The notes below the pieces were generated by a model that saw only the letters and a program-made list of their open reading frames with translations, did not search any database and was not told the DNA's origin. DNA of 49,653 nt from Acidobacteriota bacterium (GTDB taxonomy: Bacteria; Acidobacteriota; Terriglobia; Terriglobales; Acidobacteriaceae), in contig JAGWNX010000020.1 in the NCBI GenBank assembly GCA_028872955.1, positions 1-49,653 of the forward strand, in the 5' to 3' direction. The translations under genes and the position numbers were made by a program. This document shows, piece after piece, positions 8,551 to 18,608 of this stretch. Each line of letters opens with the position of its first letter. The stretch's first letter is position 1.

Positions 8551-9864
8551 CTAGGCGTAAAAGCCGCGCTGCCGCGTGGTTGCAGCCACGCGATCAATGG
8601 CCAGCATGTACGCCGCTATCCGGTTTTGCACGCTGTGGTTGGCTGCGTAGGCAATCACGTCGCGGAAGCTCTGCGACATGATGGCGTCCAGCCGCTGGTT
8701 CACTTCATCCTCGGGCCAGAAGAGGCCCATGCGATCCTGCACCCACTCAAAGTAGCTGGCGGTGACACCACCGGCGTTGGCCAGGATGTCTGGGATGATG
8801 AAGACGCCCTTGGCGGCCAGCACCTCGTCTGCCGCCGGCGTGGTGGGGCCATTGGCTCCCTCGCACAGGATGCGGCACTGCAGCCGCTCCACGTTGTGGC
8901 TGGTAATGACGTTCTCGGTAGCCGCCGGAATCAGGATCTCGCACGGGCGGGTCAGCAGTTCGTGTGGCTCAGCCGCTGTGGCGCCGGCAAATCCGTTGAT
9001 GGTGCCAGCGGACTTGCGATGGGCCAGCAGCGCCGGAATGTCGATGCCCTGCGGGTTATACAGGCCGCCGTCGTACTCGGCTATGCCAATGACGGTGTAG
9101 CCGCGCGCTGCCAGCACCCGGGCGGCGTTGGAGCCCACATTGCCAAAGCCCTGCACGACGACGCGGCAACCTGCGACAGGCATGCCCAGGTGGCGCAGCG
9201 CCTCGTCGCACACCACGGCGATTCCGTGGCCGGTGGCCTCGCGACGCCCGCGTGAGCCGCCCAGGCCGACGGGCTTGCCCGTGACGACCGAAGTGACCGT
9301 CTGGCGCAGGTGCATAGAGTAGGTGTCCATGATCCAGGCCATCGTCTGCTCGTCGGTGCCCGCATCCGGCGCGGGAACGTCCTTCTCCGGCCCCAGAAAC
9401 TCGATCAGCTCGGCAGTGTAGCGGCGCGTGATGCGCTCCAGCTCGCCCTGCGAAAGCCTGCGCGGATCGCAGATCACGCCGCCCTTGGCCCCGCCAAAGG
9501 GGATGTTGACCACCGCACACTTCCACGTCATCCAACTGGCCAGCGCCCGCACCTCGTCCAGGGAGACATCGGGCGCGTAGCGGATGCCGCCCTTGGCTGG
9601 CCCGCGCGCAAACGAGTGCTGCACGCGGTAGCCGGTAAACACCTGGATGGAGCCGTCGTCCATCCCGACAGGAAAGTGCACAATCAGCTCGCGGCTGGGG
9701 TAGCGGAGCACCTTCCACAGTCCCTCGTCCAACTGCAGCTTGCGGGCGGCAAAGTCAAACCGGGCGGCCTGCGCCTCCCAGGGGTTGGTCTCCTGCAGGT
9801 TGGTCTGCACGGAGGAGTCAGGACGGGGGGCGTGCACGGGGACGAGAGAATCGATGGGTGTCAC
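8551..9864 (-). CDS. gdhA: Glu/Leu/Phe/Val family dehydrogenase (glutamate dehydrogenase)
   Basis: A 437-residue enzyme of the hexameric glutamate dehydrogenase family: oxidative deamination of glutamate to 2-oxoglutarate, or the reverse, with NAD(P). The N-terminal substrate domain has [10 protein letters not shown], the Lys-containing [12 protein letters not shown] and the catalytic [13 protein letters not shown]. The dinucleotide domain carries [17 protein letters not shown] (GxGxxG-type) and the C-terminal block has [16 protein letters not shown]. The frame is open to 10143, but the first ~93 codons there are low-quality and Arg/Cys rich. GTG 9864 gives the usual family length. It lies tail-to-tail with the Ig-like gene (17-nt gap) and head-to-head with trpE. 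Confidence 0.93.
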   Translation of the reverse strand: MTPIDSLVPVHAPRPDSSVQTNLQETNPWEAQAARFDFAARKLQLDEGLWKVLRYPSRELIVHFPVGMDDGSIQVFTGYRVQHSFARGPAKGGIRYAPDVSLDEVRALASWMTWKCAVVNIPFGGAKGGVICDPRRLSQGELERITRRYTAELIEFLGPEKDVPAPDAGTDEQTMAWIMDTYSMHLRQTVTSVVTGKPVGLGGSRGRREATGHGIAVVCDEALRHLGMPVAGCRVVVQGFGNVGSNAARVLAARGYTVIGIAEYDGGLYNPQGIDIPALLAHRKSAGTINGFAGATAAEPHELLTRPCEILIPAATENVITSHNVERLQCRILCEGANGPTTPAADEVLAAKGVFIIPDILANAGGVTASYFEWVQDRMGLFWPEDEVNQRLDAIMSQSFRDVIAYAANHSVQNRIAAYMLAIDRVAATTRQRGFYA

Positions 9865-10062
9865 CTGAGGAAGCTCCTGACGGCCGGTCTTTGCCAGCGC
9901 GGCCGTCACATCCGCTGCTACGGACAACACAGAGTTGGACTCGCAACCCGTCAAAAGAGATGCTTTACCCGGGGACTCAGGGTAGCAGAGGCGGAGACGC
10001 CGGCGGCGCGGCGAATCTGAGGCGCAGAGACCGACCTCGCCTGCAGGGCAGCAGCGCAAGAT

Positions 10063-11607
10063 ATGATGGTAAGGACCATGGCTCACGCACGCACCCATAC
10101 CATGCCCGCAGCGGGCCAGTTTCACAAGCTGTGCCGCAAGCACTCGCTGGTCCCGGTCTATCGCACGGTGACGGCAGACCTGGAGACACCGGTCTCAGCC
10201 TTTCTGCGCATTGCGGCTGAGGAGCCCGAGGCGTTCCTGCTGGAGTCTGTAGAAGGCGGCGAACATGTGGGGCGTTACACCTTTATCGGTATTCAGCCGT
10301 ACAAGAAGCTGGTCTCGCGTGGACGCCAGATCACCGAGCAGATTGGCCGCAGGAAGCGCAGCTTCGAGGGCGACATCTTCGACGAGTTGAAGCAGGCCCT
10401 GAGTGGCCACAGCCCGGCTCGCCTGCCCGGACTGCCGCCCTTCACTGCTGGCGCGGTCGGCTTCTTTGCGTACGATGTCGTCCGGCAGATTGAGAAGCTG
10501 CCGGAGCTGGCCGCTGACGAGCTGGGCGTGCCGGATGCCTGCCTGATGTTCTTTGACCAGGTGCTGGCCTTTGACCACGTCAAGAAAGAGATTCACCTGA
10601 TGGTGACGACGGATCTGCAGCGCGAGTCGGCGCAGGGCGCCTATGCGCGCGCCGTGCGTCGGCTGGACAAGCTGGAGCGCCGCCTGGCCGGCGCGCTGCC
10701 CAAGCCTGCCCGCAGGAAGGCGCTGGGCAAGCTGAAGCTGACCGCGCGCACGCCTCGGGCCAAGTTTCTGAAGGCGGTGGAGAAGACCAAGGAGTACATC
10801 GCCGCCGGCGACGTCTTCCAATGCGTGCTGTCGCAGCGGTTTGACTGCGAGCCGGGGGTCGATGCCTTTGAGGTGTACCGCGCACTGCGCATCGTCAATC
10901 CATCGCCGTACATGTACTTTCTGCGCTTCGGAATGGACGACAAGGCGAAGGCTGGCAAGCGCAGCGCCAGGCACGAGGCGCACATTGTGGGCTCATCGCC
11001 TGAGCTGCTGGTGCGCGTGCATGGCCGCCAGGTGGAGTACCGGCCCATCGCCGGCACCCGCCCGCGCAGTGCCGACGAGGCCGAGGACCGCGCCCTGGAA
11101 GCTGATCTGCGCAACGACACGAAGGAAGTGGCCGAGCACGTGATGCTGGTAGACCTGGGCCGCAACGACGTGGGCCGCGTGAGCGAGTACGGCAGCGTCC
11201 GTGTGAAGGACCTGATGTTCGTCGAGCGCTACAGCCACGTGATGCATCTGGTGAGCTCGCTGGAAGGCCAGCTGCGCGAGGGCCTGGCGCCGATTGATGC
11301 CTTCAAGGCATGCTTCCCTGCCGGGACGTTGAGCGGCGCACCCAAGATTCGCGCCATGGAGATCATCGAGGAGTTGGAGCCGGCGCGGCGGGGCGTCTAC
11401 GGCGGCAGCGTTTTGTATGCGGACTTCAGCGGCAACCTCGACTCCTGCATCGCCATCCGCACGCTGTACATGAACGGCAAACACGGTCACATTCAGGCTG
11501 GTGCCGGTCTGGTGGCAGACTCCGTGCCGGAGAAAGAGTTTGACGAGTGCAACAACAAGGCGCGCGCAGTCGTGCGGGCCATCGAACGGGCGCGGGAGCA
11601 GCAGTGA
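10063..11607 (+). CDS. trpE: Anthranilate synthase component I
   Basis: About 514 residues; converts chorismate to anthranilate, the first step of tryptophan synthesis, using ammonia from TrpG. The N-terminal regulatory domain has the LLES motif ([20 protein letters not shown]) that forms the tryptophan feedback site. The C-terminal chorismate-binding domain has [31 protein letters not shown] and [15 protein letters not shown]. Start is ambiguous: ATGs at 10063, 10066 and 10078 are in frame with no clear ribosome-binding site. The last nine codons (AIERAREQQ) and the stop lie inside the first unit of a 63-bp tandem repeat. Unusually, argG separates it from its partner trpG. Confidence 0.95.
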   Translation: MMVRTMAHARTHTMPAAGQFHKLCRKHSLVPVYRTVTADLETPVSAFLRIAAEEPEAFLLESVEGGEHVGRYTFIGIQPYKKLVSRGRQITEQIGRRKRSFEGDIFDELKQALSGHSPARLPGLPPFTAGAVGFFAYDVVRQIEKLPELAADELGVPDACLMFFDQVLAFDHVKKEIHLMVTTDLQRESAQGAYARAVRRLDKLERRLAGALPKPARRKALGKLKLTARTPRAKFLKAVEKTKEYIAAGDVFQCVLSQRFDCEPGVDAFEVYRALRIVNPSPYMYFLRFGMDDKAKAGKRSARHEAHIVGSSPELLVRVHGRQVEYRPIAGTRPRSADEAEDRALEADLRNDTKEVAEHVMLVDLGRNDVGRVSEYGSVRVKDLMFVERYSHVMHLVSSLEGQLREGLAPIDAFKACFPAGTLSGAPKIRAMEIIEELEPARRGVYGGSVLYADFSGNLDSCIAIRTLYMNGKHGHIQAGAGLVADSVPEKEFDECNNKARAVVRAIERAREQQ

Positions 11608-11793
11608 TCTCCGTGTTATACGAACATCCTTACGGCAATGGCCATCGAACGGGCGCGGGAGCAGCAGTGATCTCCGTGTTATTCGAACATCCTTACGGCA
11701 ATGGCCATCGAACGGGCGCGGGAGCAGCAGTGATCTCCGTGTTATTCGAACATCCTTACGGCAATGGCCATAGAACGGGCACGGGAGCAGTAG
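11578..11793 (+). repeat. 63-bp tandem repeat covering the 3' end of trpE (3 full + 1 partial copies)
   Basis: Three full 63-bp units (11578-11640, 11641-11703, 11704-11766) and a 27-bp fourth unit (11767-11793) stand head to tail. Copies 1-3 differ only by one base (A/T at the TTAT[A/T]CG position). The partial fourth copy has two further changes and ends in TAG where the others read CAGTGA. Each unit starts with the final trpE codons (Ala-Ile-Glu-Arg-Ala-Arg-Glu-Gln) and its own stop codon, so trpE is read only into unit 1. The period is exactly 21 codons. Copies 2-4 each carry an ATG just before the copied tail, giving 10-11-codon mini-frames ending at TGA or TAG. Confidence 0.97.
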
Positions 11794-11837
11794 CCCGCCG
11801 CGAACCATGAATCCGAACCCATCAGCCCGCTGGCTGA

Positions 11838-13199
<1,362 letters not shown>

Positions 13200-13272
13200 T
13201 TCGTACTGGAGCGTAGCCCTGACGCAGCGCCAAGTGCGCAGGGCTTACGCAACAGGGGGCTAGAATAGCGCT

Positions 13273-13854
13273 ATGGTCTTTGTCCTCGACAACTACGACT
13301 CCTTCACCTACAACCTGGTGCAGTACATGGGTGAGCTGGGTGCGGAGATGGTGATTCGCCGCAACGACGAGTTGACGCCCGCCGAGGTGGAGGCGTTGGC
13401 TCCGGACCGGATTCTGATCTCGCCCGGCCCCTGCACGCCGCATGAGGCGGGCATCAGCATGGACCTTATCCGCCACTTTGCCAGCCCGGAGCGTACGCGT
13501 CGCGTGCCGATTCTGGGCGTGTGCCTCGGTCATCAGGCGATTGGCGCGGTCTTTGGCGGCGACGTGATCCGCGCACCGCAACTGATGCACGGCAAGACCA
13601 GCGAGGTGACGCATGACGGAAAGACCATCTTCCGGGGCATTCCCTCGCCCATGACCTGCACGCGGTATCACTCCCTGATCGTGGCGGAGAAGAACTTTCC
13701 TGCCGTGCTGGAGGTCTCTGCCCGCACGCTGGACGGCGAGACCATCATGGGCCTGCGCCACCGCGAGCTGCCCATCGAGGGTGTCCAGTTCCACCCGGAG
13801 AGCGTGCTGACCGGGCATGGCAAGCAGATGATCGCCAACTTCCTGAAGCTGTAG
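13273..13854 (+). CDS. trpG: Anthranilate synthase component II / glutamine amidotransferase
   Basis: A 193-residue class I glutamine amidotransferase. It hydrolyses glutamine and passes ammonia to TrpE. The catalytic triad is visible: Cys84 in [10 protein letters not shown], and His174 and Glu176 in [10 protein letters not shown]. The N-terminus [17 protein letters not shown] and the oxyanion block [12 protein letters not shown] are typical. Many bacteria use one TrpG/PabA protein for both tryptophan and folate synthesis; with no pabB here a dual role cannot be excluded. The next gene follows after 14 nt and probably shares the transcript. Confidence 0.95.
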   Translation: MVFVLDNYDSFTYNLVQYMGELGAEMVIRRNDELTPAEVEALAPDRILISPGPCTPHEAGISMDLIRHFASPERTRRVPILGVCLGHQAIGAVFGGDVIRAPQLMHGKTSEVTHDGKTIFRGIPSPMTCTRYHSLIVAEKNFPAVLEVSARTLDGETIMGLRHRELPIEGVQFHPESVLTGHGKQMIANFLKL

Positions 13855-13868
13855 AGGCTGGGAGCACG

Positions 13869-14885
13869 ATGATACGACTGCAGCGGCGCGCCCTGGCATA
13901 CGGAGTTCTAAGCGGCATGACGCTTGCGCTGCCCGCTGCCATGTTTGCGCAGCAGCGAGTCGGCACCGTCCGGGTGGAGGACGCGACCATCGCGGGGCCG
14001 CTGCAGGTCTCCGGCGGCGAGGCGGTGCTGCTGGGCAGCGCCACCATTACAGCGAAAGACCACACCGCCGAGGTGAAGCTGGCGCGCACCGGGAGCGTGC
14101 GAGTATGCGCCACCAGCAGCCTGCATCTGACCGCGGGCAAGGGTGCGCCAGCAACCGCGCCGCTGCTGCTGGCCCTGGATCGCGGCGCGATGGAGGTTCG
14201 GCTGCCGGCAAGCCCCAGCGATGTGGTGATGACACCGGACCTGCGCTTCTCCCCTGCTGCCGCCGGCCCGCTGCAACTGATGTTGCGCGTCACGCGGAGC
14301 GGCGACACCTGTGTGGAGAACGCCGGAGCCGGTGCCCCGGCGCTTAATGTGAGCGACCAGTTTGGCGAAGCCAGCTATGTGCTGCGCCCCGGCCAGCATG
14401 TGCTGTTTGAGCACGGCAGCCTGCGCGAGGTGGTGGACCACGAGAGCTCGCCCTGCGGCTGCCCGGTGGAACCGGTGGTCTCGGTGGCAGACTCTGGTGT
14501 GAGCTCGGCTACCCCCGCTGCGCCGGGCAGCCCTGTAGCAGCGGCACAGGCCGCCGCGCAGCACCCGTTCCCCGCCGCAGTCAGCCAGGGGCTGGCACCC
14601 ACACCCGCTGTTCCTCAGGCTCCGGCGGGCCTGGCGCACGTCGAGGTCTCCACCACGCTCAGCTACGGGGCTGGCAGCGTCACCGTTGCCGGAGCTGCAG
14701 CCCCCGCCACGGCCTCCTCCGCTTCAGGCAGCGTGGCAGAGAGTAGCAAGGCAGGCAGCAGCAGCGCGGCACCGCCATCCGCAAACAACGACCGCGCTCA
14801 GCTGCCCCCGGCACCAGCCGCGACCAGCAGCGGGCTGGGCAGCCGGATTGGGCGGTTCTTTCGTCGCTTGTTTGGCCGCAAATGA
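13869..14885 (+). CDS. Exported protein of unknown function with Ala/Pro/Ser-rich tail
   Basis: Encodes 338 residues. A signal peptide (residues 1-28, ALAYGVLSGMTLALPAAMFA) precedes a folded region to about residue 200 with beta-rich segments (VGTVRVEDATIAGPLQVSGG, LLALDRGAMEVRLPASPSDV) that recall a FecR- or cupin-like sandwich. It contains four cysteines, including a CGC pair (SSPCGCPVEP). From about 205 to 320 the sequence is Ala/Pro/Ser rich and probably disordered. It ends in an amphipathic basic peptide (GSRIGRFFRRLFGRK) that could bind membrane or nucleic acid. I do not recognise the family. It follows trpG with a 14-nt gap, but nothing in it suggests a role in tryptophan synthesis. 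Confidence 0.65.
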   Translation: MIRLQRRALAYGVLSGMTLALPAAMFAQQRVGTVRVEDATIAGPLQVSGGEAVLLGSATITAKDHTAEVKLARTGSVRVCATSSLHLTAGKGAPATAPLLLALDRGAMEVRLPASPSDVVMTPDLRFSPAAAGPLQLMLRVTRSGDTCVENAGAGAPALNVSDQFGEASYVLRPGQHVLFEHGSLREVVDHESSPCGCPVEPVVSVADSGVSSATPAAPGSPVAAAQAAAQHPFPAAVSQGLAPTPAVPQAPAGLAHVEVSTTLSYGAGSVTVAGAAAPATASSASGSVAESSKAGSSSAAPPSANNDRAQLPPAPAATSSGLGSRIGRFFRRLFGRK

Positions 14886-15040
14886 AGCTCGTCTGCAGCG
14901 CAGGGCGCGGCGCGCTCCAGTAGCCTGCGCTACAATGGAAGGGTTGGGGACGACGCGGCGACGATGCTACCAGCGCCCCGTCCTGCACAACCCACACAGC
15001 TCTCAATTCAGCTGAATCCAGCACACTTCAGGGGTTTACC

Positions 15041-15598
15041 ATGGCAATTCCCGCAACCCAGATGCGCCCGGGCATGATCATTAAGTTCAAGGACGATCTG
15101 CACCTGGTCTTCTCCGTCGAGCACCGCACGCCGGGCAACCTGCGCGCCTTTATCCAGGCCAAGCTGCGCAACGTCCGCACCGGCGCCATGTTTGTGGAGC
15201 GTTTCCGCTCGCCCGACCCGATCGAGCGCGTCATCGTCGACGAGGTCAAGATGGAGTTCCTCTATAACGACGGCGATGAGTACTACTTTATGGACGAGAA
15301 CTTCGAGCAGACCATGCTGAAGCGCGACACGCTGGGCGATGCAGTGGACTATCTGCTGCCGAACCTGACCATCAGCGTCAGCTTCCACGACGGCAAGGCC
15401 GTCGGCATCGAGCTGCCGGGCGTCGTCGAGATGACCGTGGTGGAGACGGAGCCGGGTATCAAGTCCGCGACCGCATCCTCCGTCACCAAGCCGGCCAAGC
15501 TGGAGACTGGCCTGGTGGTGCAGGTGCCGCCGTTCATCAACGAGGGCGAAAAGATCCGCGTAGACACCGCCGAAGGTGCCTACATGAGCCGCGCCTAG
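15041..15598 (+). CDS. efp: Elongation factor P, atypical loop
   Basis: A 185-residue EF-P that relieves ribosome stalling at polyproline stretches. It has the three-domain layout: N-terminal KOW-like domain (1-63), OB domain (64-127) and C-terminal OB domain ending EKIRVDTAEGAYMSRA. The loop that reaches the peptidyl-transferase centre reads HRTPGNLRAF, so the position after Pro-Gly, which is a modified Lys (EpmA/YmfI types) or Arg (EarP type) in studied proteins, is Asn33. A 12-bp palindrome (ATTCAGCTGAAT, 15006-15017) lies in the leader. It stands upstream of acyP and apt on the same strand. Confidence 0.96.
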   Translation: MAIPATQMRPGMIIKFKDDLHLVFSVEHRTPGNLRAFIQAKLRNVRTGAMFVERFRSPDPIERVIVDEVKMEFLYNDGDEYYFMDENFEQTMLKRDTLGDAVDYLLPNLTISVSFHDGKAVGIELPGVVEMTVVETEPGIKSATASSVTKPAKLETGLVVQVPPFINEGEKIRVDTAEGAYMSRA

Positions 15599-15623
15599 GC
15601 ATACAGCCGCTGCAGCACCAGTC

Positions 15624-15653
15624 GAGGCAGAGCGCCGCACAGGCCTCTGCCTC
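15624..15653 (+). other. Hairpin after efp, possible factor-dependent terminator
   Basis: A perfect 9-bp stem (GAGGCAGAG at 15624-15632 with 15645-15653) and 12-nt loop, 26 nt past the efp stop. There is no T-tract, so it is not a canonical intrinsic terminator. Confidence 0.4.
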
Positions 15654-15710
15654 AACCCGTATGGAGCCGGTTGCGAAGCGTGCGGCCGCTCTGCGACACT
15701 GAGGACACGC

Positions 15711-15992
15711 ATGGTTCTCCACTTCCTGATCACAGGCCGCGTGCAGGGTGTCGGCTTCCGCTGGTTTGTGCAGCGGGAGGCAGCAGAGATCGGCCTGCGC
15801 GGCTGGGTGCGCAATACGCCCGATGGCCACGTCGAAGTGGTTGCGGCAGGCGATACCGAGGACCTGGCCGAGCTGCGCCGGGCGCTGCATCAGGGGTCGC
15901 GCGGCAGCCGTGTGGATGCTGTGCGGGAACATGAACTGGTGGAAAGTGAAGCCGAACGGCTCGGACCGTTCCAGATCGAAGGAGCCTGGTAA
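15711..15992 (+). CDS. acyP: Acylphosphatase
   Basis: A 93-residue protein that hydrolyses carboxyl-phosphate bonds such as acetyl phosphate. The signature GRVQGVGFRWFVQREA contains the phosphate-binding loop and catalytic Arg, and the catalytic Asn is in GWVRNTPDGHVEV. Length and alpha/beta ferredoxin-like pattern match the family. The apt gene starts 6 nt after its stop, so the two are almost certainly co-transcribed. Confidence 0.95.
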   Translation: MVLHFLITGRVQGVGFRWFVQREAAEIGLRGWVRNTPDGHVEVVAAGDTEDLAELRRALHQGSRGSRVDAVREHELVESEAERLGPFQIEGAW

Positions 15993-15998
15993 CACCCC

Positions 15999-16538
15999 AT
16001 GTCCATCCCAATCAACTGTGAGCCTTTGAAGGCGCTTGTGCGCACGGTGCCGGACTTTCCGAAGCCGGGCATCCTGTTCTATGACATCACCACCCTGCTG
16101 AAGGACCAGGGCGGCTTTGCGCAGATGATCGACGCGCTGGCGGCCTATTACATTGGCAAGGATGTGGACCTGGTGCTGGGCATCGAGGCGCGCGGCTTCA
16201 TCTTTGGCCCTGCGCTGGCCTACCGTCTGAACGCGGGCTTTGTGCCGGTGCGCAAGCCCAAGAAGCTGCCGGCCAAGACGGCTCGCGTCAGCTATGACCT
16301 GGAGTATGGCACAGACGCGCTGGAGATCCACCTGGACGCGATTCAGCCCGGGCAGCGTGTCGTGATCGTGGACGACCTGCTGGCCACCGGCGGCACCATG
16401 CAGGCCACCGTGCAACTGGTGCGGCAACTGGGCGGCGAGATCGCCGGGCTGGCCTTTGCCGTGGAGCTGGACTTTCTGAAGGGCCGGGAGAAGTTCCCGG
16501 AGTATGACGTCTACAGCCTGTTGCATTACACGGAGTAA
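15999..16538 (+). CDS. apt: Adenine phosphoribosyltransferase
   Basis: A 179-residue purine-salvage enzyme making AMP from adenine and PRPP. The PRPP-binding loop [14 protein letters not shown] is intact (about residues 121-134). The N-terminal [16 protein letters not shown] motif appears as [21 protein letters not shown], and [13 protein letters not shown] is the adenine-side block. It follows acyP by 6 nt. Confidence 0.95.
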   Translation: MSIPINCEPLKALVRTVPDFPKPGILFYDITTLLKDQGGFAQMIDALAAYYIGKDVDLVLGIEARGFIFGPALAYRLNAGFVPVRKPKKLPAKTARVSYDLEYGTDALEIHLDAIQPGQRVVIVDDLLATGGTMQATVQLVRQLGGEIAGLAFAVELDFLKGREKFPEYDVYSLLHYTE

Positions 16539-16659
16539 GCCGCGTTACGGTGGCGTAAAAATCTGCTTTAGAATGTGAAAGATTGCGCCGACGGCCTTGC
16601 CTGGCGCATCGTATGGTTCGGAGCACCATCCCACCCATTTCAGCTTGAGGAGAAGCAAG

Positions 16660-17703
16660 ATGATTCCTGCAAAAGGTTATGCCGTCCATGACGCCACGTC
16701 GCCCCTGGTGCCTTACAGTTTTGAGCGCCGCGACCCTGGCCCGAAGGACGTTGTCGTCAAGATCGCCTACTCCGGCATCTGCCACTCGGATATTCACCAG
16801 GCGCGCAACGAGTGGGGCGGCTCCATCTATCCGATGGTGCCCGGCCACGAGATTGTGGGCTACGTCACCGCGGTGGGCAGCGAGGTAACCCGGTTCAAGG
16901 TGGGCGACCGCGCCGGTGTGGGTGTGATGGTGGATAGCTGCCGCGAGTGCGACAACTGCAAGGCGATGGCCGAGCAGTACTGCACGCAGGGCATGGTGCC
17001 CACCTATAACGGCCGCGACAAGGATGGCAACATCCTGCAGGGCGGCTACTCCGACACCATTGTGGTGGATGAGCGCTGGACGTACACCATTGCGGCCAAT
17101 CTGGACCTGGCGGCAGTGGCGCCGTTGCTGTGCGCGGGCATCACCACCTACTCGCCGATGCGCCACTGGAAGGCCGGCAAGGGGAAGAAGGTTGGCGTGG
17201 TAGGCCTAGGCGGACTGGGCCACATGGCGCTGAAGTTTGCCCACTCGTTTGGCGCACACGTGGTGCAGTTCACCACCTCAGAGAGCAAGATCGCCGATGC
17301 CAAGAAACTGGGCGCCGATGAGGTGGTGGTCTCCAAGGATGCCGACGCCGTGGCCAAGCACGCCGGCAGCTTCGACCTGATCGTAGACTGCGTCTCCGCA
17401 CCGCACGACCTGAACCAGTACCTGAGCCTGCTGCGGCTGGACGGTACGCTGTGCCTGGTGGGCCTGCCTGAGGTGCCGCTGCCGGTCTCGCCCTTCTCGC
17501 TGATCACCAACCGGCGCTCGCTGGCCGGCTCCATGATCGGCGGCACCGCCGAGACGCAGGAGATGCTGGACTACTGCGCCGAGCACAACATCGTGAGCGA
17601 GATTGAGCTGATCTCGGTCGATCGCCTGGCAGAGGCCTACGAGCGCGTGGTGAAGAGCGACGTGAAGTATCGCTTCGTCATCGACATGGCCACCATGGCC
17701 TAG
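16660..17703 (+). CDS. Zinc-dependent NAD(P) alcohol dehydrogenase, CAD/YahK type
   Basis: A 347-residue medium-chain dehydrogenase/reductase, probably reducing aldehydes with NADPH. Catalytic zinc ligands are Cys41 (GICHSD) and His63-Glu64 (PGHEIVG). The structural zinc is held by Cys94, Cys97, Cys100 and Cys108 (DSCRECDNCKAMAEQYC). The Rossmann motif is VGVVGLGGLGHMALKFA. The overall order matches cinnamyl-alcohol/YahK-like aldehyde reductases with broad specificity. The start at 16660 has AGGAGAAG just upstream; the frame is open 21 codons earlier but lacks such a site. It ends at a strong terminator. Confidence 0.94.
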   Translation: MIPAKGYAVHDATSPLVPYSFERRDPGPKDVVVKIAYSGICHSDIHQARNEWGGSIYPMVPGHEIVGYVTAVGSEVTRFKVGDRAGVGVMVDSCRECDNCKAMAEQYCTQGMVPTYNGRDKDGNILQGGYSDTIVVDERWTYTIAANLDLAAVAPLLCAGITTYSPMRHWKAGKGKKVGVVGLGGLGHMALKFAHSFGAHVVQFTTSESKIADAKKLGADEVVVSKDADAVAKHAGSFDLIVDCVSAPHDLNQYLSLLRLDGTLCLVGLPEVPLPVSPFSLITNRRSLAGSMIGGTAETQEMLDYCAEHNIVSEIELISVDRLAEAYERVVKSDVKYRFVIDMATMA

Positions 17704-17722
17704 TGCCACGGCACGCAACACC

Positions 17723-17753
17723 GACCGGTCCCAATCTGGGGCCGGTCTTTTTT
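17723..17753 (+). terminator. Rho-independent terminator
   Basis: A 10-bp stem (GACCGGTCCC with GGGGCCGGTC, one G-T wobble), 5-nt loop, then TTTTTT. It lies 20 nt after the alcohol dehydrogenase stop. Confidence 0.93.
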
Positions 17754-17811
17754 GTGGGGCCAGTTCTTTTGCGTGGGGCCTTTGTATGAGATAGACCTGT
17801 GTGGAGGCGAA

Positions 17812-18090
17812 TCAGGCGGCGGTGTGCGCTGTCCGCTCCGTAATGCGCAGATGCTCATCCGGGGCCAGGTAGCTCTTGCGGCGGAACCAGTCTTCCATGC
17901 TGGCGGCCAGGCGATCGAGCGGCACGCGATGGCCGACCTCCAGCAGGCCGTCGCCCACCGGCAGCGTGTCGTCAAAGACGGCATCGTTGGTGAAGTTGCG
18001 CATGGAGAAGCTATCCAGATGCCGTAGCAGGCAGGGGTGCACCGAGCCATCTGCGGCAATGCGCTCGATCTGGAGCAGTCGCGCAAACAT
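17812..18090 (-). CDS. Conserved-looking hypothetical protein, 92 aa
   Basis: A soluble 92-residue protein without signal peptide, membrane segment or recognised motif. It is mixed charged/hydrophobic with an amphipathic C-terminal half (LDRLAASMEDWFRRKSYLAP). It begins 8 nt after the stop of the 147-residue gene, so the two are probably translated from one mRNA and may act together. The family is unknown to me. Confidence 0.6.
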   Translation of the reverse strand: MFARLLQIERIAADGSVHPCLLRHLDSFSMRNFTNDAVFDDTLPVGDGLLEVGHRVPLDRLAASMEDWFRRKSYLAPDEHLRITERTAHTAA

Positions 18091-18098
18091 AGACGGAG

Positions 18099-18542
18099 TT
18101 AGCCGAGGGTCGGGGCGGGCTCACCGGGCAGATGGATGCCCATCTCGTCCTCAGCGCGCAGGTCCTCGTGGATGACGGGCAGAGAGGGCAGCTTGTCGGT
18201 GCTGCCCGCCTCGCGAACAACGGCGTCGGCGTGCTGCAGCACCTCGTCCACGGTCATGGTGTACATCTCGCGGCCGTTGTCGTAGCCATTTTCAATGGAC
18301 TGCTTCAGGTATCTTCCGGCGGCCTGTGCTGCCAGACGATCGGTGATCACGAAGCCGGTGCGGCGCTTCTGCTCGACCCAGGCCTGATTGGGCATGGCGA
18401 TCCACAGCGGACGACCGTTGACCGCAAAGCGAATGTCGGTCGCGTCGGCGTGGCGGGTCGCAATGGCAACGATCGTTCCCTTCCACTCACAGTGGAGGGG
18501 CTCCTGAGTCCAGCGGTCGGTAACGGTGAAGTTCTCGTACAT
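18099..18542 (-). CDS. Hypothetical protein, 147 aa
   Basis: The start at 18542 has AAGGA about 7 nt upstream; a longer frame to 18572 lacks one. The N-terminal half is beta-rich (WKGTIVAIATRHADATDIRFAVNGRPLWIAMPN) with the look of a small barrel. A helical region follows (LAAQAAGRYLKQSIENGY) and the C-terminus is acidic and Pro-rich. No cysteine-based or nucleotide-binding motif is present. It lies downstream of glmM by 66 nt and directly upstream of the 92-residue gene. I do not recognise it. Confidence 0.65.
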   Translation of the reverse strand: MYENFTVTDRWTQEPLHCEWKGTIVAIATRHADATDIRFAVNGRPLWIAMPNQAWVEQKRRTGFVITDRLAAQAAGRYLKQSIENGYDNGREMYTMTVDEVLQHADAVVREAGSTDKLPSLPVIHEDLRAEDEMGIHLPGEPAPTLG

Positions 18543-18608
18543 GGCTTTCCTTAAGAGTAGAGCAGGCGGCACGGTTGGGCAAGGCGGAGCCTGCCGGAGA
18601 ACCTCAGC

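Noticed and set aside
9865..10143. Extension of glutamate dehydrogenase to 10143
   Set aside because: The extra ~93 residues are Arg/Cys rich, overlap the start of divergent trpE, and give a length beyond the family norm.
11501..11810. Repetitive open frames across the 63-bp repeat
   Set aside because: They result from the period being a multiple of three; the repeat contains the trpE stop and no ribosome-binding site supports the other frames.
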